Source of the DNA: Trissonchulus latispiculum
Taxonomy: Eukaryota; Nematoda; Enoplea; Enoplida; Ironidae
Assembly: GCA_030248195.1 (NCBI GenBank)
Contig: JASAND010028290.1
Span: forward strand, 38,100 to 102,099
DNA: 64,000 bases
Direction of reading: 5' to 3'
The position numbers and the translations under genes were made by a program. Under the pieces are notes generated by a model, which was given only the letters and a program-made list of their open reading frames with translations, was not told where the DNA came from and did not search any database. Each line of letters starts with the position of its first letter. Within the stretch, counting starts at the first letter, position 1. Below are positions 40,571-52,500 of this stretch, piece after piece.

Positions 40571-41269
40571 ATGTCTGCCCGTGCTTCCACTTGGGTTGTC
40601 CGTCATTTCTGTTCTGAGTCTACCAGTTCCGAGTCCTCCAATCCTGATGACCAGCTTGATCCCCTTGTTCTGAGTTCCTCTGACCGATCTGTTTCTTCTG
40701 TCTCTCCAGTGCCCCGCGTCGTCCTCCAGTTCCTGTTCCATGTGCCCGGCCCGGATGGCCGATGGTGTCTGACGGAAGCCCAGGAAGGCCCCCAACTTGC
40801 GTCTGCCTGTCTCCCTCCTGAGCTTAAGATCTGTTATCACACGCAGAAGGTATACTGTGGACCCGCTTCGGCCGGTCTTCTTCGCCCCTACCGCCCGGCC
40901 AGTCTGCTTGGTCCGGAAGTCGTTTCTTGTTGTGTGGCACTCTGCGTTCACTGTTTTTGGCGTTTTAAGTTCTCTTATTTTTCTGTTCCTTTCCGTTTTT
41001 ACCCTGTCCCTCTTAGGTTACAGTTTGACTTTTTTCCAACTAAGGCCCTTTTGTTGAAGCATGTTGAGCAGCTGCGCCCTGCTAACCTCAGTTGTCCGAA
41101 CCGCCTGTGCATGAGTGATTCTGTTTTGGTTTTGCATGAGCTGCCCGCCTATCGTGGGCGTGGCCAGTCTTTCCTCCGGCATGCCGCCCCGCACGTGTAC
41201 TCGTTGCTTGCTAACGCCCATACCGCCCATCCCCTCATTCCGCCTGACATCCTTTCTGTTGACTTTTAA
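40571..41269 (+). CDS. Cys-rich accessory protein ORF-B of element 2 (paralogue of ORF-A)
   Basis: 232 codons from an ATG four bases after CCTTTTTGTTACAG, a strong 3' splice site. The first 75 residues are Ser-rich and absent from ORF-A. The rest aligns with ORF-A: CVALCVHCFW, FSVPFRFYPV, CPNRLC then VLVLHE, and a final HPLIPPDILSVDF. Cys and Pro positions are conserved while most others differ. It is unrecognised; probably a zinc-binding protein made from a spliced RNA. Confidence 0.7.
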   Translation: MSARASTWVVRHFCSESTSSESSNPDDQLDPLVLSSSDRSVSSVSPVPRVVLQFLFHVPGPDGRWCLTEAQEGPQLASACLPPELKICYHTQKVYCGPASAGLLRPYRPASLLGPEVVSCCVALCVHCFWRFKFSYFSVPFRFYPVPLRLQFDFFPTKALLLKHVEQLRPANLSCPNRLCMSDSVLVLHELPAYRGRGQSFLRHAAPHVYSLLANAHTAHPLIPPDILSVDF

Positions 41270-42491
41270 GTTGTCTCGTTACGTTTGTGGTTCCCGTCCC
41301 TAATTTGATGTAGTTTAATTACCTTGGAAGATTGTTAAAATAACCCGTGAAAGTTGGAAGTTTTTGTTTTGAAAACGTGTGTTGGAACGAGCTAAAAGCG
41401 TGAAAAGCTAGACATGAAAGCTGATTCCTAGATCCCCGTCCCTTACTTGATTAGTTATGTTTTGTTCTGTCCTTTTATCCCGTCTTCTGTTGGAATGTCT
41501 GTTGCACGCACTAACACACGACTGTTTGGTTTGGGTAACAATAAGCTTTATAGGTAATTGTTCCGGATACTACGACCCGGTTTTGGTCGGACCAATAGAT
41601 CCCTTACGCTAGCTAGATACGGCTGCTTATTGTTACGTACGCCCATCATGACACGTTGTTTTTCGTATTTTGTTTCTTTTCAGTGTTTTCAGTTGTTTGC
41701 TGCCACCAACCTCCTGCCCACCAGATGGTTACTCGCTGTACTGTTGTTTTGTAGTTTACACGAGATGAATTCAGCTTACAGTTCTTTAATTTTGGATGCG
41801 AAAAAACTAGACTTTTGTGAAGGACACGCAAGATAGGAATTTTAAATGGAAAAGAGCTAAAACGTTTTGAGTTGACAAAGCAAGAATAAACTTGGGAGTA
41901 GAATGTTCTCGCGCCGTGCCTATGCCTGTAGTATTTTCAGTGTTTCCTTCTGTTTTCACCCCTGCACCTCACTGGATTCCATGGCCTGCAACACAATTCA
42001 AGAGCTTCAATTCTGGATGGATGGATCCTACTAACCGTTGTTTGCTAACCTTTTCTGTTTACTAATTAGTTGGTTTCTTTTGCTTTTGCACTACACACGC
42101 CGGTTTCGCAGTTGAGCATCGCACAAATGTTATACGCTGGAGTGTTGCACAAATTAACGTGATCGTTTCTGGAAGTAACGCATAGGCAGGGTAGAGTTGA
42201 TATTGCGAAAGATCGCCGATATCTTAACACGTTTTAACGAAACTAGTACTAAACGTTTTAACGCGCTGACTTGATGATTGAGACCTGTGAAGCTAATCGA
42301 AGCTAACTTAGAACTAGAATTTCCTGCTTGATTGCTACTTAACGAGCTTCTGTTTCTGTTTCTGTTTCTGCTGTCCTTGTCTTTCTCTTTTGCGGTGGGT
42401 GAGAGTCACCCACCGGTAGCTGTCACTGTTACTAATCCCTGTTGTTCAATGTATTTCTAGGCTGTTTCTCAGCAATGGTTTTCTTTTTCTG
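41270..42491 (+). other. Non-coding part of element 2
   Basis: No frame that looks coding. It contains T-rich and TTTCTGTTTCTG-type repeats near 42350-42375 before a CT-rich acceptor-like stretch. Confidence 0.5.
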
Positions 42492-43082
42492 ATGTGGTCG
42501 TTTCTCCTCGCGCCTGGTCGGATCAGTCGTGCAGTCCTGATCGCCAGCATCACACCTCGCCATCCTGCCGGTTCCTTCCGGTACCACCTGTCTGGGATAA
42601 GCACACACCGCCGCTCCGTCGGCTTATCCCGGGCTCACGTCGTCATCTGCGCCTCCGCCGCCTCGCCGGCTGACCCGGCATGTCAGCGTCGTCAATCAAA
42701 CTCCATCACTCCGCCGCTCCGCCGGCTTCTCCCGGCACACGGAAGAACTGCTCACCGACCGCCGCCGTCACTGGCTGCGTCATCAGGCCAGTATCCCACG
42801 TCCACTCTCCGCTCTCACACCCCCTTAGCTCCGTCACGTCCACCTCCAAACACACCCCCTGCCTCCTTATCATCATCGCGAATAACTCAATCATCAACAT
42901 CTGATTCACCAGCCATCGCGTCTGCAGCACCTCTGCACACGCGATCCTGCCCACAGCTTCCTGATCGATTCCCAGCTGAGATCTCTGCTCAGCCCTCCGA
43001 AGATTGGCCATTGACTTTTGCGCTGGCCACCAAGTCTGCTGCCTCAGTCTTCCAATCATCGCTGTCATCGCCACCACTATGA
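42492..43082 (+). CDS. Doubtful Ser/Pro-rich frame at the 3' end of element 2
   Basis: 196 codons, rich in S, P, A and R, with no domain. It lies in a locally GC-rich, C-rich stretch where other frames are also open for long distances, so chance is a real alternative. The last 50 residues look most protein-like. It could be a decayed third accessory gene. Confidence 0.25.
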   Translation: MWSFLLAPGRISRAVLIASITPRHPAGSFRYHLSGISTHRRSVGLSRAHVVICASAASPADPACQRRQSNSITPPLRRLLPAHGRTAHRPPPSLAASSGQYPTSTLRSHTPLAPSRPPPNTPPASLSSSRITQSSTSDSPAIASAAPLHTRSCPQLPDRFPAEISAQPSEDWPLTFALATKSAASVFQSSLSSPPL

Positions 43083-43700
43083 ACTGCACCGCACCAGTAT
43101 TGCCTGTACATAGTTGAACTTTGCACTGTTTTCGTACCATATTTTGCCTGTACTGTACACTGACTGTTTTGCTTGCACAACTATTGCTTTCCTGTTCCCT
43201 ATCACTTGAATGATGCATGTAATTGCACTACCTGTTCACTTTCGCTTGATACCTTTCGACTACTAGTAAAACTCTACACCATTTTTTGCGGTGGAGAGTG
43301 TAAGGGCAAGAAAAATTCATTCTTAGCCCAGAGGTTAAAAAAGGGCTAAAAGTTAACTGTTTTCTTGTAATGCTTAATTCTCTGTTTTCAAACTCTTGAC
43401 TCTGTGCTCAATACTGAATGCCTAATTGTGAACCAAACGTTTGTGTCTAATTGTGAACTCATTTTCTGTCTAATTTTCTGTCTAATTGTGAACTAATTTT
43501 CTAATATCGAACGCTGTAGCAACTGTAACTATTTTGTTAACTCACCTAATTCTGTAAAATAACTAATTTTTGTACGCTAAACACTAATCATTTTCGTTTT
43601 GTGGACTGACTGTACGAATCTGACTGCATGGTTTTCGCTGTCCTTTGTGTTTGCAGTTTTGTTTGTCTTGACAATAGTGAAATGATGGTTTCTATTTGCT
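43083..43700 (+). other. Region before the 3' LTR of element 2
   Basis: AT-rich, with repeated TCTAATTGTGAAC words near 43430-43500. There is no purine tract immediately before the LTR, where one is expected; GCGGTGGAGAGTGTAAGGG near 43288 is purine-rich but 400 bp away. Confidence 0.5.
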
Positions 43701-44832
43701 TGAATGATTTGGAAAATTGCTCTGTTTTCGTCCTAAGAAGTTCAGATTCTAAAATTGGGGTTAATCGTCTTAAGTTGGAAATTTTGAGAGCCCCATGAGC
43801 CCAAAAGCAATCTCATACGTCATGCTTATCATGACGTATGCCTTTTCTTTCGTAGATTTTCGCCTTCAAATCAAAAGACTTAAAAAGGACCGAAAACTGC
43901 AGAAATTCACGTGGACAAAGCTAAGAGGGGAGAAGGTGACTGAACCCCGATTCCAATCAGTTTGAGGTTGACTCTTGCGCTGAAAGGTCGGTTTTGGACC
44001 TGTGACTTGTTCTGTTCTGAGAGGCCAATACGCCTGTGTCTGTGTACTGTTTGTGGCTTGGCCGAGAGTGCCTGTGTTGACCCGATTCGGTTTATGTTTA
44101 CAGTATAGTTTGAAGTCGTTCTACCAGTAATCCAGTCACCTCTTTCTCTCTGCCTGTCTGTGTGTGTCTGCCGAGTAATTTCTATATCTGACCAATTCGA
44201 TTATTGGATTTATTCTGGGACCAAAAGGTAAAGTGAGTAATTAGGCCAGAAGTTAGTATTGACTCAGTAATTGACAACTTGACCAAAACAATATTGCATA
44301 CTTCTTGATTTTATGTCTTTTTATTGTGAACTACTGATCCGTGTTCGTTTAATATTGACCAGAACCACACTTTGTCCTTGTAGTTTAGAATTGTAAACGA
44401 GAAATCCGTGTTAAAATTAAAACTATCTGTCCTGTAACTTCAACTTGGTACTGTGGTTGTGTTTCTTAGTTTAGGGATTCGATTTGAGAACAAGGTGGAC
44501 CAGAGTCTTAGTTACGGAAGCCTTGTTTAGGTAGTATAATTAGTTGGCCTCAAAGTTCCATTGAGCGGCCAACTAATTATTAGGTAATTTTAAGATAGAT
44601 TGACTTGACTTTTGAGCCATTTAACCAGAGCTCAGTTTGCTATATTTCGAGCCATTTCACCAGTGCTCAGAGTGATATCTTGGTCAGAACAAGTTTGCCC
44701 GACCCCCAAACTTGTACGATTAGAAAGGGCTGAGAGATTACAGTTAAAGGTTTGAGTTGTGCGACGTGATAAAGACCTCTCAGTACCCAAATTGGCTAAA
44801 AGCATTGCCTAACCGAAATCCGTTTCTTTACA
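43701..44832 (+). repeat. 3' LTR of element 2
   Basis: 1132 bp, TG...CA, matching 26996-28137 with roughly 2-3 % differences and several small indels. Confidence 0.95.
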
Positions 44833-45438
44833 TATATGGCAATTTTGTTCTATATTTTCTGTGTAGTAGGATATTTTCGGTATGAGAGTGGTGAAAAATT
44901 AATAGGGTGTGGTGGGAAAAGGGGGCAAAAAAAAGCGAAGGGGGTGGGGGGGGGGGCCCGGGGGGGTTTGGTTTGTGTGTGTTTTTTGTTTGTTTTTTTT
45001 TATTGGGGGGTTGTTTTTGTGGGTTTTTTTTTAAACTCTTTATATAAAATGCTGATGCTGATAGTACGGTAATAGTACACAAAATAAGCTACATACTGCC
45101 GCAGAGTTTAACGAGTCGGTTCTAACTCGCGTGCGAATGAAGAATTAACTCCTTCAGCTCCTTTAGTCTTGACGTGAAAACGATCGAGTTAAAAACTTAA
45201 CGAACTCGCTCAAAAAGGGCCAAAGTTTGAAAATGTGTTAATGCAAAACAAAAATATCAACAGTAAATGACACGTTTTAACGTGACAACAAATGCCATTA
45301 ATCTTTATTGATAGCTATTAATAGCTACGCAAGCGTACCTACAATTATTGATCATTAACAATAGATCCGAATATAAAATATATATTTATTAAAATCACCA
45401 TTCGAATGAAGCATCAAGACTGCCAATATAGTGCCAAT
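44833..45438. other. Intergenic DNA with a G/T homopolymer tract
   Basis: 44900-45032 consists of G runs (up to about 12) followed by T runs (up to 9), almost without C. It is either a purine/pyrimidine-skewed low-complexity tract or poor base calling. No gene is seen on either strand. Confidence 0.6.
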
Positions 45439-45439
45439 A

Positions 45440-45915
45440 TAAGTGGGGAGGCTGTGAAATGGAGTCTGGCCCGACGAGGCCGTGATACAGGGCCCGGGCT
45501 CGGGCCGCCGGGGCCATCGGGGCGAACGGGGCCGCCGGGGCCTGTAACAGGGCCGAAGCCGGGCCCATGTAACGGGGCCGGGGCCGTGTAACGGGGCCGG
45601 GGCTTGGGGCCGGGCCCGGAACGGGCCGGCCCCGGCCCGTCCCCGCAATCTGGAAAGGCCACGGCCCCGCAATTTTGCTAACGGCGCAACCCTACTTCCA
45701 GGAGCTGTCTAAATTGTAATAAATAGCACCAACTATTGTTTGACACTGTTTCTTGTATGCCAGGCCTTCACCGGGCCGACCGGGCCTAAACCGGGCCGCC
45801 GGTTCCCGCCGGACCTACCGGGCCTTGAATCGGGCTTCCATCGCGGGCTCTGCCCGGCCCGGTCGGTTGAGCAGGCCCGGGCCCGGCCCGGGAAATTTCT
45901 TAACTGCACAACACT
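45440..45915. mobile_element. GGGCC-array repeat with hAT-like ends
   Basis: Two GC-rich blocks (45470-45660 and 45764-45895) are built from GGGCCCGG, GGGCCGGG and variants in otherwise AT-rich DNA. Each is followed on the right by a similar end, GCGCAACCCTA near 45682 and GCACAACACTA near 45905. These read TAGGGTTGCGC and TAGTGTTGTGC on the minus strand, as in hAT termini. Both ends point the same way, so this may be two truncated or nested elements. Limits uncertain. Confidence 0.5.
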
Positions 45916-47009
45916 ACATACAGATTAAAAATAAACTCTTTCAGAAAACACTGAATTAAAATTTTGTCTCCGTAAAGCCCCAAATCAGTCAAAACCAAAT
46001 AAGCTTCCTTAGTTGAGACTTAAAACTACACAGCATCGACCCTGTTGATTGATTTTATTGTTACGTCATTCATTAACCTAACGGAATTTCAGAATTCTGA
46101 GCATCCTCCTAAAAACGCGACATATATAATCAATTTTTTCATAATAAGTTTTCCTATACTAATTATGTGAATCCGCTTATCTTACACTCAACTGCATATT
46201 TCAGGAGAGTTGAAACATCTCTTCTTATCCTTAAGCTGCTATACATTCAAAACATAAAAACATACGCCTATGCACAGCTAGACTTACCATGATTAACTTG
46301 TGCTATGCTAACGTATAAGTACTGTTGAAACTTTCCAAGAGTGGCTCAGATTTAGATTACAGGGATAGGTAACATTTGTTGCTTAGAAAACGGGAAAAGA
46401 GGTTTCGCATTAAGAAAAAGAGTAACAGCTTGAATGTTGGAAAATCCTCCTGGTTCCGGTAGGTCAAGAATCCTATGTTGAGTTGGAGAACAAGAGATCT
46501 TGCTAGTCGGTTAGTATGACCACACTTAATGGAAACAGATGGGAAGCAAGCAAGGCAACGCTACTTAGTTCCGTTCGTCAATATCTATTTGCATAGGAGG
46601 TAACTACTGTTCTCCTTTTCTATACAATTTCCATAGTGAAACTTTGCAGGACACTTTCGCTTATAGCCAGAGAAGGTGAGACTTAAGAGTTGAGTGACAC
46701 AGTAATACACAAACTACGTAGCTCAATAGATGGGTTTTACGTGTAATACTTTAACGAAATAATTTCTACTTTCGGTGGGCATCAAAACAAAGAGCCCTTA
46801 AAACTATGGAACACTAACACTTATATAGTACACCACATGCTAACCAAACATGGTCCGTTTTAGTAGTGTATTTGACAAACCTACGAATTATGATGATTAT
46901 GCTTGAAATTATGAAATTATGCTGCCAAATCAGTGGACATCTGTTGCCCTTGCCATTGCTTCCCTTTGTGGTATGCCTTGCGAAGACGTATTCAGGTGGG
47001 AGGTAGAGG

Positions 47010-47990
47010 CACAGTTGGAAGTGGGTCGTAATTTCGTGACCCGCGGGTACCCGCGACCCGCGGACCCCTGACCCGCGACCCGCGACCCACGACCCGCGAC
47101 CCACTGAAATTTCGTCGACCCACTTGACCCACTTCTTAAATTTGGAAATTTTTGCATATTTAAGTACTCTATAGCATGCATCGAGCAAAATTAACACTTT
47201 AAAAATGTGCGTAGTGAAGTATTAAACCTTTCAAACAAAACTTTGGCGTTCACAGTTAACTACAGCATGTTTCATCTTGGTTTTCGTTAGTTCTGAGGAT
47301 GCTATGCTATCGCGAAAGTGTTGGGATCTCGATCGGTCAGTAGAATCAGTATTTAGGCAAAGTTTTGAAGATCTTTATTTTAAAGTCTATTTTCTTGAAG
47401 TATATACCTAATTTCGTAAAAGTTCAGTTCATTTATTTTTATTGATTTTTACAGCTGAGCAGCAACTACCGCAGGAGTGTTTATATAACACTGTCCACTC
47501 CTAATTTGGATTTGATAGCAAACTGTCATCTATATCATACGCTTTATTAGCACCAAGAAAATTAGGAATGATCAATGATCATCACTCTGTGAACTATGTC
47601 GAAATTTCAAGCTTGAGTATAAGTACATATATCATTATTTATTGGAAGCAGCTATGCCAATGACTAAGTCCGGGAGATATTACTGAAATATTTTTGACTG
47701 AAGATTTAAGGCAGAATAGAAATAAATAATTTATCATAAAAACAATATTATAATGCAGAAAGACACACAAAAGAGCCAAAAGTTAAAGAAAAATTGAAAA
47801 TTTAACATAAATTGTAAATTTTCTGATGAAATTAGCCCAAAATTTAGCATGAAAATGGTGTGATCAAAAATAACTCTTGACCCGCTCTGACCCGCGGGTA
47901 CCCACTGACCTGAAAGTCGACCCGCGGGTACCCACGACCCGCGGGTACCCGCGGGTACCCGCGGGTACCCGCGACCCACTTCCAACTCTA
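47010..47990. mobile_element. Non-autonomous element with GCGGGTACCCGC arrays at both ends
   Basis: Terminal inverted repeats are AGTTGGAAGTGGGTCG near 47013 and complement ending near 47986. Just inside each end lies an array of CGCGGGTACCCGCGACC-type words (47038-47100 and 47880-47975). The 780 bp between them are AT-rich with no gene. No target duplication is seen. The ends are hAT-like. Confidence 0.7.
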
Positions 47991-48011
47991 GGCTCCCAAT
48001 ATATATAGGGA

Positions 48012-49406
48012 CAGGGTTTTTTTGGTTTTCGGATTTGCGTCAACCTTGCGTCCAGCTAATTTTAAGTTGCCTCCCGTTAAGAAATTTTGCGTCCAGGTAA
48101 AATTATTGTTTTATCGTGTTTTATATGCAAAAATTGTATTCATTATAAAAATGCTGATTATTTCTTTAGTGAAACATAATTTAATCGTATGAAAAAGTAC
48201 TTAGAAGTTAGAACGGTGATGCTGCTGAACAGTAATGCACTATTACAAAATATGTGAACTATGCCCTATATACACGACGGGGGGTCTGGGGGGCGGAGCC
48301 CCCAGAAGTTGAGAAAATTTTTTGCGATTACGGAAAAATCCGTAATGCAAAGGTTCAAAACGATTTAATTAGCATCTGTTGTATCTAACACATATCATGA
48401 CCAATTTTTGATATTATTGACACACATTATTCAGATGTTTTGATGTTATAGTTACACTAATAGTTAAATAGCTATAAAATTAATATCATTCAGAACAAAG
48501 GCAATAATCTTGTTTCGAAAACTCTGAGAACTAATGAATTCCGGAAACATTATGACAAACAAGCAGCGGGGGGTCTGAGGGGCGGAGCTCCCCAGAAGTT
48601 GAAGAATTTTTTTGAAATTACGGATAAATCCGTAATGAAAATGATTAAAAAGATTAATTTGTCATCAGATACATTTAGCTAAAATACCTAATGCATTTTT
48701 TGTGTAAATTACATTTGTAAATTATAGAATTTTGAGTTGTTTTTATTTTGAGAAGTCAGTATCAATAAACAAAGAGCGTGCATGTGATGCGTAGTGCAGT
48801 ATTAATCAAAGGCAAAAACAGTGAAATATTAACGTTGGTTACGAATACGATTGATTAACCCTTTAATGCCTGAATTTCTTCAGGACAAACGTTTTTCGAT
48901 GACTGCGCTAGAATGCTTTAAATGAACCAAACCAAAAATTGGCCCCAGAAGCTGAAAATGTTTTGAAAATCCAGCCAAGAACAAAATTTAGACTTTAAAA
49001 ACTGTGCTAATGCAATTGTATGAACCTCATTACATTACAGGATCCCAAAAATTTGGATATTCGGCTACGGCTACAAATTTCATTAATAATGGGCTTTGAC
49101 CTGTTATGTATAGATACAGGTAGATAACTCAACTAATAACTCAACAAGTACTGACACATTACAAAGCGTTGGCATTCGATGACATAGTGGAAAACACCAG
49201 GGGATTGGGGGGCGCCCCCCAGAAACTGAGAAAATTTTTGGAAAATATGGAAAAATTGGTACTGGAAACATTTAAAGTTTTCACTTTTACAAAAGTGAAT
49301 TTTCTCCCGAAATAATGTTGCGTCTAGCTTGCGTCCCGTTAAAATTTCGTTGCGTCAAGATAAGAAACTTTGCGTCCAGACGCACTTCTGGACGCAAAAA
49401 ACCTTG
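48012..49406. mobile_element. 1395-bp non-autonomous hAT element
   Basis: Ends CAGGGTTTTTTTGG and, on the other strand, CAAGGTTTTTTGCG. Perfect 8-bp target duplication TATAGGGA at 48004-48011 and 49407-49414. GCGTC words are frequent near both ends. Three copies of a GGGGGTCTGGGGGGCGGAG-type segment followed by CCCCAGAAGTTGAG lie at about 48279, 48569 and 49197. No transposase frame. Confidence 0.87.
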
Positions 49407-49557
49407 TATAGGGAGGCCCCGCAGGCCGCTAACGAAGAAGAAAATATTCCTCTAGCTGCTAATCTTATTGCTCCTACATTAAGGTAAAGCTAACTGAATT
49501 CCCATAAAACAGCAACTGAGAATTTATTTAAGAAACTGAAGCAATAATAATATAGTT

Positions 49558-52500
49558 TCAATATTTTGGAAAATTAATGTCAATTTCGTTGGTCCAGGCC
49601 TCCAGCCCTCCAATAATGTCTTTCACTTCAACAGGGATTCCAATATTTGCTGCTGATAAGTGTTTTCGCAAAAGCAACGTAGCAATCTGAGAATCGTTTC
49701 CACGATGGCATACAAAATAGCCTGAAACCATTATCAAACTCAAATGTATCGATGCGGAGGAGAGTTAAGCAGTACAATAAGCATCAGAAACCATTACAAA
49801 ATAGTAATAGCCGCTAGTGTGAGTCTTGCTCACATCTACAAACAAATTCCAAAACAAGACTCCAAATTATGGTTTAGTTTACACCGCTGACCAGACATGT
49901 GCAGGAGGCGGAATTTGGGGGGGGGTGAACCGACGGCCGAAGGCCCACGAAAAGCAGAATGTTTCCGAAATTTTGCCCAAAAAGCCGGTAAAATCTGCAT
50001 TCTGGAGATGACTCATTAGTTGGCAATTAGCAACAAAATGGTAGCTACTACCGTACTGAAGACAGAACAGTACATAACGCCTACGGACGCAGCTTAAATT
50101 ACCAATTAACTAAACGTACAATGCCGAGCAGAGGCCGCATTCAGCAGCTGTTCCACTCGAGCTAGACCTTCGGCGGTTTCCATTTCGGTCAAAGGAAAAT
50201 CTAAAAAATTAGGTTAGTGCAAAGGACAAAGTCTCCGCAAACAGTTACGAATATATTTTTAATCTCCACAATAACAGCTACAAAGATTGTACAATAGATA
50301 AAAATGTGACAAGAGACAGGCTATCAGCTGGAGAACCTTGCAGTGTGCCCTACCACCCCGCAATTGCGTACCTAGTGAGTGAACTCGTCCGCAAAATGTA
50401 CGTAAGATAGAAAACACAACGACCCTTTCTGTCCACATTGAGTTTGTTTCTAGGTTTAAAACAGGGTAATTTTTACAGGCCCCCCGCCGAAATTGACCTT
50501 CCTCCACGAAAATGCCTTCCCCCCCCCGAAATCCCCCCCCCCGGATTTTGGGCTTCCCCTTAATGATGTCTACATTTTTTCCAAAAATGGTCAAATTTTC
50601 AAAAATTTTCCGGTTTCGCCGGAGGTTTTTTAGTAAAAACGGCTATTTTTAGCTTAAATCCTGGCGTTTTTGAGAACGTTTTGTGTTTCACCATGCAAAA
50701 TACGCCAAAAATATCATTTTTGGCTCATTTTGCAAAAAATCCCCCACCGAAAATCGACCCCCCCGGGAAAAATCCCGAAAAAATACCCTGTTAAAATGCA
50801 GGGATGTCTGCAGAAATTGCTAGATGTACTAGCCAGCCACTAAATCGCGGGAGTGGTAGGCCGTTAGCGTGCAGAGCATGGTTCAGCTCTTCAGCAGCTG
50901 TTAGCTGCTGTCACACTCTTATCTATTATGTACTCTTAAAACAACCCAGGATGGCTGCAGCAGACGTACTACAAGAATATGCCATCTTTTCCGCACAAAC
51001 TCTAAGTTATACATAGAAATTTCATGTGAAACAATAATTTATATACACTGTTTTTTGTGTTTTTATTGTGTTTTCGCACACTTTTTTTAGAAAAACACAC
51101 AAAATTTTAAAAAGCACACTAAAAAAAACACACTCAAATTTTCACATGAAGGAGCAAATTTTTATTGATTTTAAGCATAATTTTTAAGTTTTTCCAAAAA
51201 ATTTTGCGCCTTCGGCGCAACTATCTATATTCCTATTTTTACTTCTGTTCGTTTTCGTCTGGGCATTAGCTTTAGTGTAGCCTTCATTATTCTAAGCAAC
51301 GCTGCCACTTGGGACTCCACCCCCCCCCTGCCATTGTAGCGCAAAAAGACGACTTCAACACTAATATTTAACGTTCAGAACATAGAAATATCGTTTATAA
51401 AGACTAAGCAAGCGATATATGTTTTGCATTTCTTCTGTAACGAGCGAAATATGCTAAACATAGTTATAAATGCTGTAAAAACCGTTAAAAACGTGTTAAT
51501 ACGCTAATACGTTAATATGTTAAAAAGCGAATTTCAGGAAAAACACAGATTTTAAAAAACACACATTTTCTTAAAAAACACAAAAAGCACAGGTGAAATT
51601 TTGAAAAACCCTGACCTACTTTGCATTATAATATACCGGAATTTTGGATGTAGAATCATTTGTAGAAACAAAAGGAAGACTTGGCATAAAAATAGAGACA
51701 ACCAGAGTATTTTCACAGGGGGCCCCTCAAATTGACCTCCCCAAAGATGCCTATTCCCAAAATCGCACAATCTCGGAATTTTTGCTTCCCCAGGATTTTT
51801 TAGTTTGCCAAAACGTTTACCAAAACAGGTCACCCAGTCAGTTAATCAGTCAGAATCGATCGATCGGAACCGATCACAAAATTCAATCCATGAAACGAAT
51901 AATTGGGTAAATTAAGAGAACTGACTCCGGTACGATGTGATACGGTTTGAGTGGAAAATTCCCAAAAACTAACCATAAAAATTAAATTGATTATTTCTCC
52001 AGTACACTATGCCAAGTCAAGTCAATCTCCAATGATAATATTAGGACGATTTTGATAGATGATTCCTACTAATTGGTGGGTCGAAAGCATACGTGTGCTT
52101 GGGGGGGGGGGTTTCACCCCCCACAGACCTGAGCTCACCCCCCCAGAATCCGGATTTTTCCGGTAAAAACCGGAAAAATCCGGTTGCCGCACTTCACCCC
52201 CCCCCCCCCAGAACTTCCCCTCCTGCACATGTCTGGTCGAAAGGATCTTCATTTTGAAATTAGCTACCTTAATTTACGCTCGGGACAATTTTTCAGCAGT
52301 TTCTTAATCATAATGGGACTAAGATAAAGGCTGTGTTCCCCACATCCAAACAGCTGCTTGGCCTAGATCGCCAAAGGTTGTGGGTTCGATCCCCACCTCA
52401 GGCCCGAATTTTTCTTAGTGACAATCTTAGTTTCGTTCGTTCTTTCATTTGTCTTGCCCATTACGGTTTGAAACGGTCGAGGTTTGCTCCCATCAAACTG

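Larger units (their letters stand above)
26996..44832 (+). mobile_element. Element 2: giant 17.8-kb Gypsy-type retrotransposon with Gag-Env-Pol in one frame, an OTU protease and two accessory genes
   Basis: LTRs of 1142 and 1132 bp begin TGAATGATTTGG and end GTTTCTTTACA. They differ at about 20-30 positions including small indels, so this copy is older or more rearranged than element 1. No target duplication is visible (TAAT before, TATA after), and there is no good purine tract before the 3' LTR. The body has a single 3093-codon frame (28591-37872), an overlapping OTU-domain frame, and two paralogous small genes within a 5-kb 3' region. RT, RNase H and GPY-type integrase order place it in Ty3/Gypsy. 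The furin-site fusion protein resembles those of errantiviruses and baculovirus F proteins. Confidence 0.95.

Noticed and set aside
49873..52240. Single 2.4-kb element bounded by the inverted CAGACATGTGCAGGAGG copies.
   Set aside because: An MOCS3 exon lies between them and no target duplication is seen, so two separate insertions are simpler.
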